49,948 nt of DNA from positions 1 to 49,948 of the forward strand of contig ONIN01000018.1 of the NCBI GenBank assembly GCA_900317905.1, given 5' to 3'. The first letter of the stretch is position 1; each line of letters opens with the position of its first letter. The position numbers were made by a program, and so were the translations under genes. This document shows, piece after piece, positions 48,132-49,948 of this stretch. The notes below the pieces were generated by a model. That model saw only the letters and a list, made by a program, of their open reading frames with translations, was not told where the DNA came from and did not search any database. The stretch is from an uncultured Eubacteriales bacterium. GTDB taxonomy: Bacteria; Bacillota; Clostridia; Oscillospirales; Oscillospiraceae.

Positions 48132-49627
48132 TTCTGCCGCCTCCGATTTCGTCTCGCAAATGCCGGGTCCCGGAACTTGTACGCCCACTGGGGCTTTCTC
48201 AGCAGCGTCCGGAACACCGCGCCGTTTTTGCTGTCGACCAAGGGATAGAGGTAGGCCACGCCCTCGGTCTCCAGCGTGCAGAGATACCAGATCAGCATCG
48301 CCAGCCCCGCCGTGATCCCCGGGATCCCCGCCAGGGTCGCCAGCAGAACCAGTCCCAGCCGGAGAAACCTGAGAATTTCTCCCAGCTCCTGATTCGGCAC
48401 GTTGTAGCCCGCGATGCCCGCCATGGCCACGATGATGATGGCGATGGGGCTGGCAAGCTTCGCGCTGACGGCGGCCTCGCCCACCAGCAGCGCCCCGATG
48501 ATGCTCACGGTCTGGCCCACCTGGGCCGGCAGTCGGAGTCCCGCCTCCTGCAGCAATTCAAAGGAGATCAGCAGCAGGAGCATCACCGTCCCCGGGGCGA
48601 AGGGAACCGCCTGCTCCGACCTTGCGATGCTCTCCAGCAGCTTCGCCGGCAGCATCTCCTGGTGCCAGGTGGCCACGGCGGTGTAGAGCGCCGGCAGTGT
48701 CAGCGCCAGGATCAGCGCCGCCCACCGCAGCAGCGTCTGCCCCGAGGCCAGCAGATGGTGGTCGGCACGATCCTCCGGCGCCTGCATCAAAAGCGGCAGG
48801 GTCCCCGGCAGCAGAAACCCCACCGGCAGCCCATCGCACAGCAGCCCGATCCGGCCCTCCAGCAGCCCCGCCGCCAGCTTGTCCGGTCGCTCCGTATGCA
48901 CCAGCTGGGGGAAGGGGGAGCGGGGATGGTCGATCAGATAGGGTTCCAGATCGCCGCTGGAAAGCACCCCGTCCAGATCGATGGCGTCCAGCTTCTGCTG
49001 CAGCGCCTCTACCCGCGCAGGATCCGCGATGCCCTCCATATATAATAGTGTGACCAGCGTGCCTGACTGCCGCCCCACGGTGGTCTCCTTCAGCTTCAGC
49101 TTCGGTGTCTGGAGCCTGCGCCGTACCAAAGCAGTATTCACCCGCAGCGTCTCCACAAAGGCGGCGCGAGGCCCCTTCACGGACTTCTCGATGGCCGCCT
49201 CGGACACTGGCCGCGCCTGGGTGCTTTTGACCTCAAAGGTGACAGCGGTCTGGATGGCCTCCAGAATCACTGCGGCACGCCCGCCGGTGAGATCCCTGGC
49301 CAGCTCCTGCAGATCCTCGCGGGTCTGCGACGCTGCCCGCCAGACCGCGCCCTGCCGGATCAGCTTAAGGGCCTCGCGGCTGCTCTTCACGCCGCTGAGC
49401 CGCCCCGACTCCGTGAGCGGCCGGATCACATCCTCGGACACGTCCCCTTCCGAAACCACTCCGTCGATCCAACAGACATAGGCAGGGATCGACGTGTCCA
49501 ATCCGATCTTGATCCGCCGAAGGAAAAAATCATCGCAGTCGGAAAAAATCTTTTTCAAGCCTTCCACAGTGACCGGCTGGGAATCCATTGACATATCAAG
49601 GAAATTTGTAAAAACAGCATCTGACAT
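48128..49627 (-). CDS. gerAA: Spore germination protein GerAA
   Basis: 499 residues. A large soluble N-terminal part (about 1-270: DDFFLRRIKIGLDTSIPAYV, then the DLEPYLIDHPRSPFPQLVHT block with the family motif for P-loop-like folding) and a C-terminal membrane region of about five helices (about 275-460). GerA proteins form the ion channel that releases monovalent ions in germination. ATG 49627 has AGGGGG 13 bases upstream; a TTG at 49657 is the alternative. First gene of the coupled gerAA-gerAC-gerAB operon. The promoter was not clear; a forespore sigma-G type would be expected. Confidence 0.92.
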   Translation of the reverse strand: MSDAVFTNFLDMSMDSQPVTVEGLKKIFSDCDDFFLRRIKIGLDTSIPAYVCWIDGVVSEGDVSEDVIRPLTESGRLSGVKSSREALKLIRQGAVWRAASQTREDLQELARDLTGGRAAVILEAIQTAVTFEVKSTQARPVSEAAIEKSVKGPRAAFVETLRVNTALVRRRLQTPKLKLKETTVGRQSGTLVTLLYMEGIADPARVEALQQKLDAIDLDGVLSSGDLEPYLIDHPRSPFPQLVHTERPDKLAAGLLEGRIGLLCDGLPVGFLLPGTLPLLMQAPEDRADHHLLASGQTLLRWAALILALTLPALYTAVATWHQEMLPAKLLESIARSEQAVPFAPGTVMLLLLISFELLQEAGLRLPAQVGQTVSIIGALLVGEAAVSAKLASPIAIIIVAMAGIAGYNVPNQELGEILRFLRLGLVLLATLAGIPGITAGLAMLIWYLCTLETEGVAYLYPLVDSKNGAVFRTLLRKPQWAYKFRDPAFARRNRRRQK

Positions 49628-49702
49628 ATTGGGTAGTATTCCCCCTGAAAACCACAATATTTAGATTCTGAAAAATAATTTTGAGAAATTGTGAAAAAAA
49701 TG

Positions 49703-49731
49703 TTGACAAGAAGCTTTTTCGGTGCTATATT
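49703..49731 (+). promoter_or_regulatory. Upstream rRNA-type promoter P1
   Basis: TTGACA (49703-49708), a 17-bp spacer and TATATT (49726-49731). It reads rightward, away from the ger operon. Confidence 0.75.
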
Positions 49732-49796
49732 ATCTGAGCACTTGATCGAAGCCCACGCGGTTCCCAAGTTGCCCCGAAAAAAATAAAAATTAGGGG

Positions 49797-49825
49797 TTGA
49801 CAAACGGTTCCGAATGTGGTATTCT
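49797..49825 (+). promoter_or_regulatory. Downstream rRNA-type promoter P2
   Basis: TTGACA (49797-49802), a 17-bp spacer and TATTCT (49820-49825), 94 bases after P1. Tandem strong promoters of this spacing are typical of Gram-positive rrn operons. Confidence 0.8.
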
Positions 49826-49948
49826 ATCAAAGCTGTCCGCGAGACAGCAAGCGTGTACCTTGTAAATTAAACAATGTAAGAAGCTTATGCAAATAAGCAC
49901 CAGAAAAGGGTTCTTAAAGTCTGAAAAGACTTAGAATTAATTTCTTTG
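49826..49948 (+). other. Untranslated leader, probably of an rRNA operon (runs off window)
   Basis: There is no coding frame. It contains GTACCTTGTAAATTAAACAA, the kind of sequence found ahead of 16S genes in Clostridia. A GGTTCTTAAAG stretch resembles boxA, and AAGTCTGAAAAGACTT (49918-49933) forms a short hairpin suited to processing. The 16S start (AGAGTTTGATC) is not reached, so the call is inference. Confidence 0.6.

Overview
The window looks like part of a spore-forming, anaerobic, Gram-positive chromosome of the class Clostridia, most likely Oscillospirales (Oscillospiraceae-like). The evidence is a tricistronic gerA-type germination operon, Rex, a rubrerythrin/rubredoxin pair, the gene order yggS-sepF-divIVA-ileS-lspA-rluD, SLH-domain surface proteins and high GC from about 15.8 kb onward. 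The taxon is inferred from content; no rRNA gene body is in the window.

Left part, 1 to about 5.5 kb (lower GC). The start of hcp (hybrid cluster protein) faces away from a Crp/Fnr regulator, followed by a DUF1858-DUF438-hemerythrin-PAS protein. Two near-identical 18-bp palindromes link these genes, each centred at a predicted -41.5 relative to a -10 box, which suggests one nitrosative-stress regulon. A flavodoxin follows, then a scrambled stretch with a TnpV gene, an XRE repressor with operator repeats, and a translationally coupled SLOG protein plus membrane-anchored CxxC protein.

Mobile element, about 5.6 to 15.8 kb. A minus-strand operon carries an autoregulated LexA, a DUF6076 protein and an RNA polymerase sigma-like factor. 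Next comes a DUF134-NifX fusion with a His-rich tail, lying between two copies of a 74-nt repeat. On the plus strand are a Cys-rich VLP protein, ParM/ParR, an oriT-like region, MobC, a relaxase, ParB, Xis and a tyrosine integrase. No type IV secretion genes are visible, so it looks like an integrative mobilizable element that may have a plasmid-like phase. Three related repeats (5.6, 8.6 and 9.7 kb) each encode an in-frame 18-residue basic peptide.

Core chromosome, 15.8 to 49.9 kb. In order: LMW tyrosine phosphatase, DegV, miaA-hfq, a HlyD-like protein, yggS-sepF-divIVA, ileS, lspA (with a long extra C-terminal tail), rluD, an acyltransferase with an SGNH-like end, rex, an SLH protein, mnmE-thiN-PHP, rpsO-pnp, a GH2/GPH symporter/RhaD sugar operon, rubrerythrin and rubredoxin, DUF805, DUF1643, a DUF4353-type lipoprotein, an AarF/UbiB-like kinase, and the gerAA-AC-AB operon. 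The last 250 bases hold tandem promoters and a leader resembling those of an rRNA operon.

A major oddity is that the adjacent genes rpsO and pnp are both interrupted by small out-of-frame deletions (about 10 and about 38 nt). These are either real lesions in two important genes or assembly faults.
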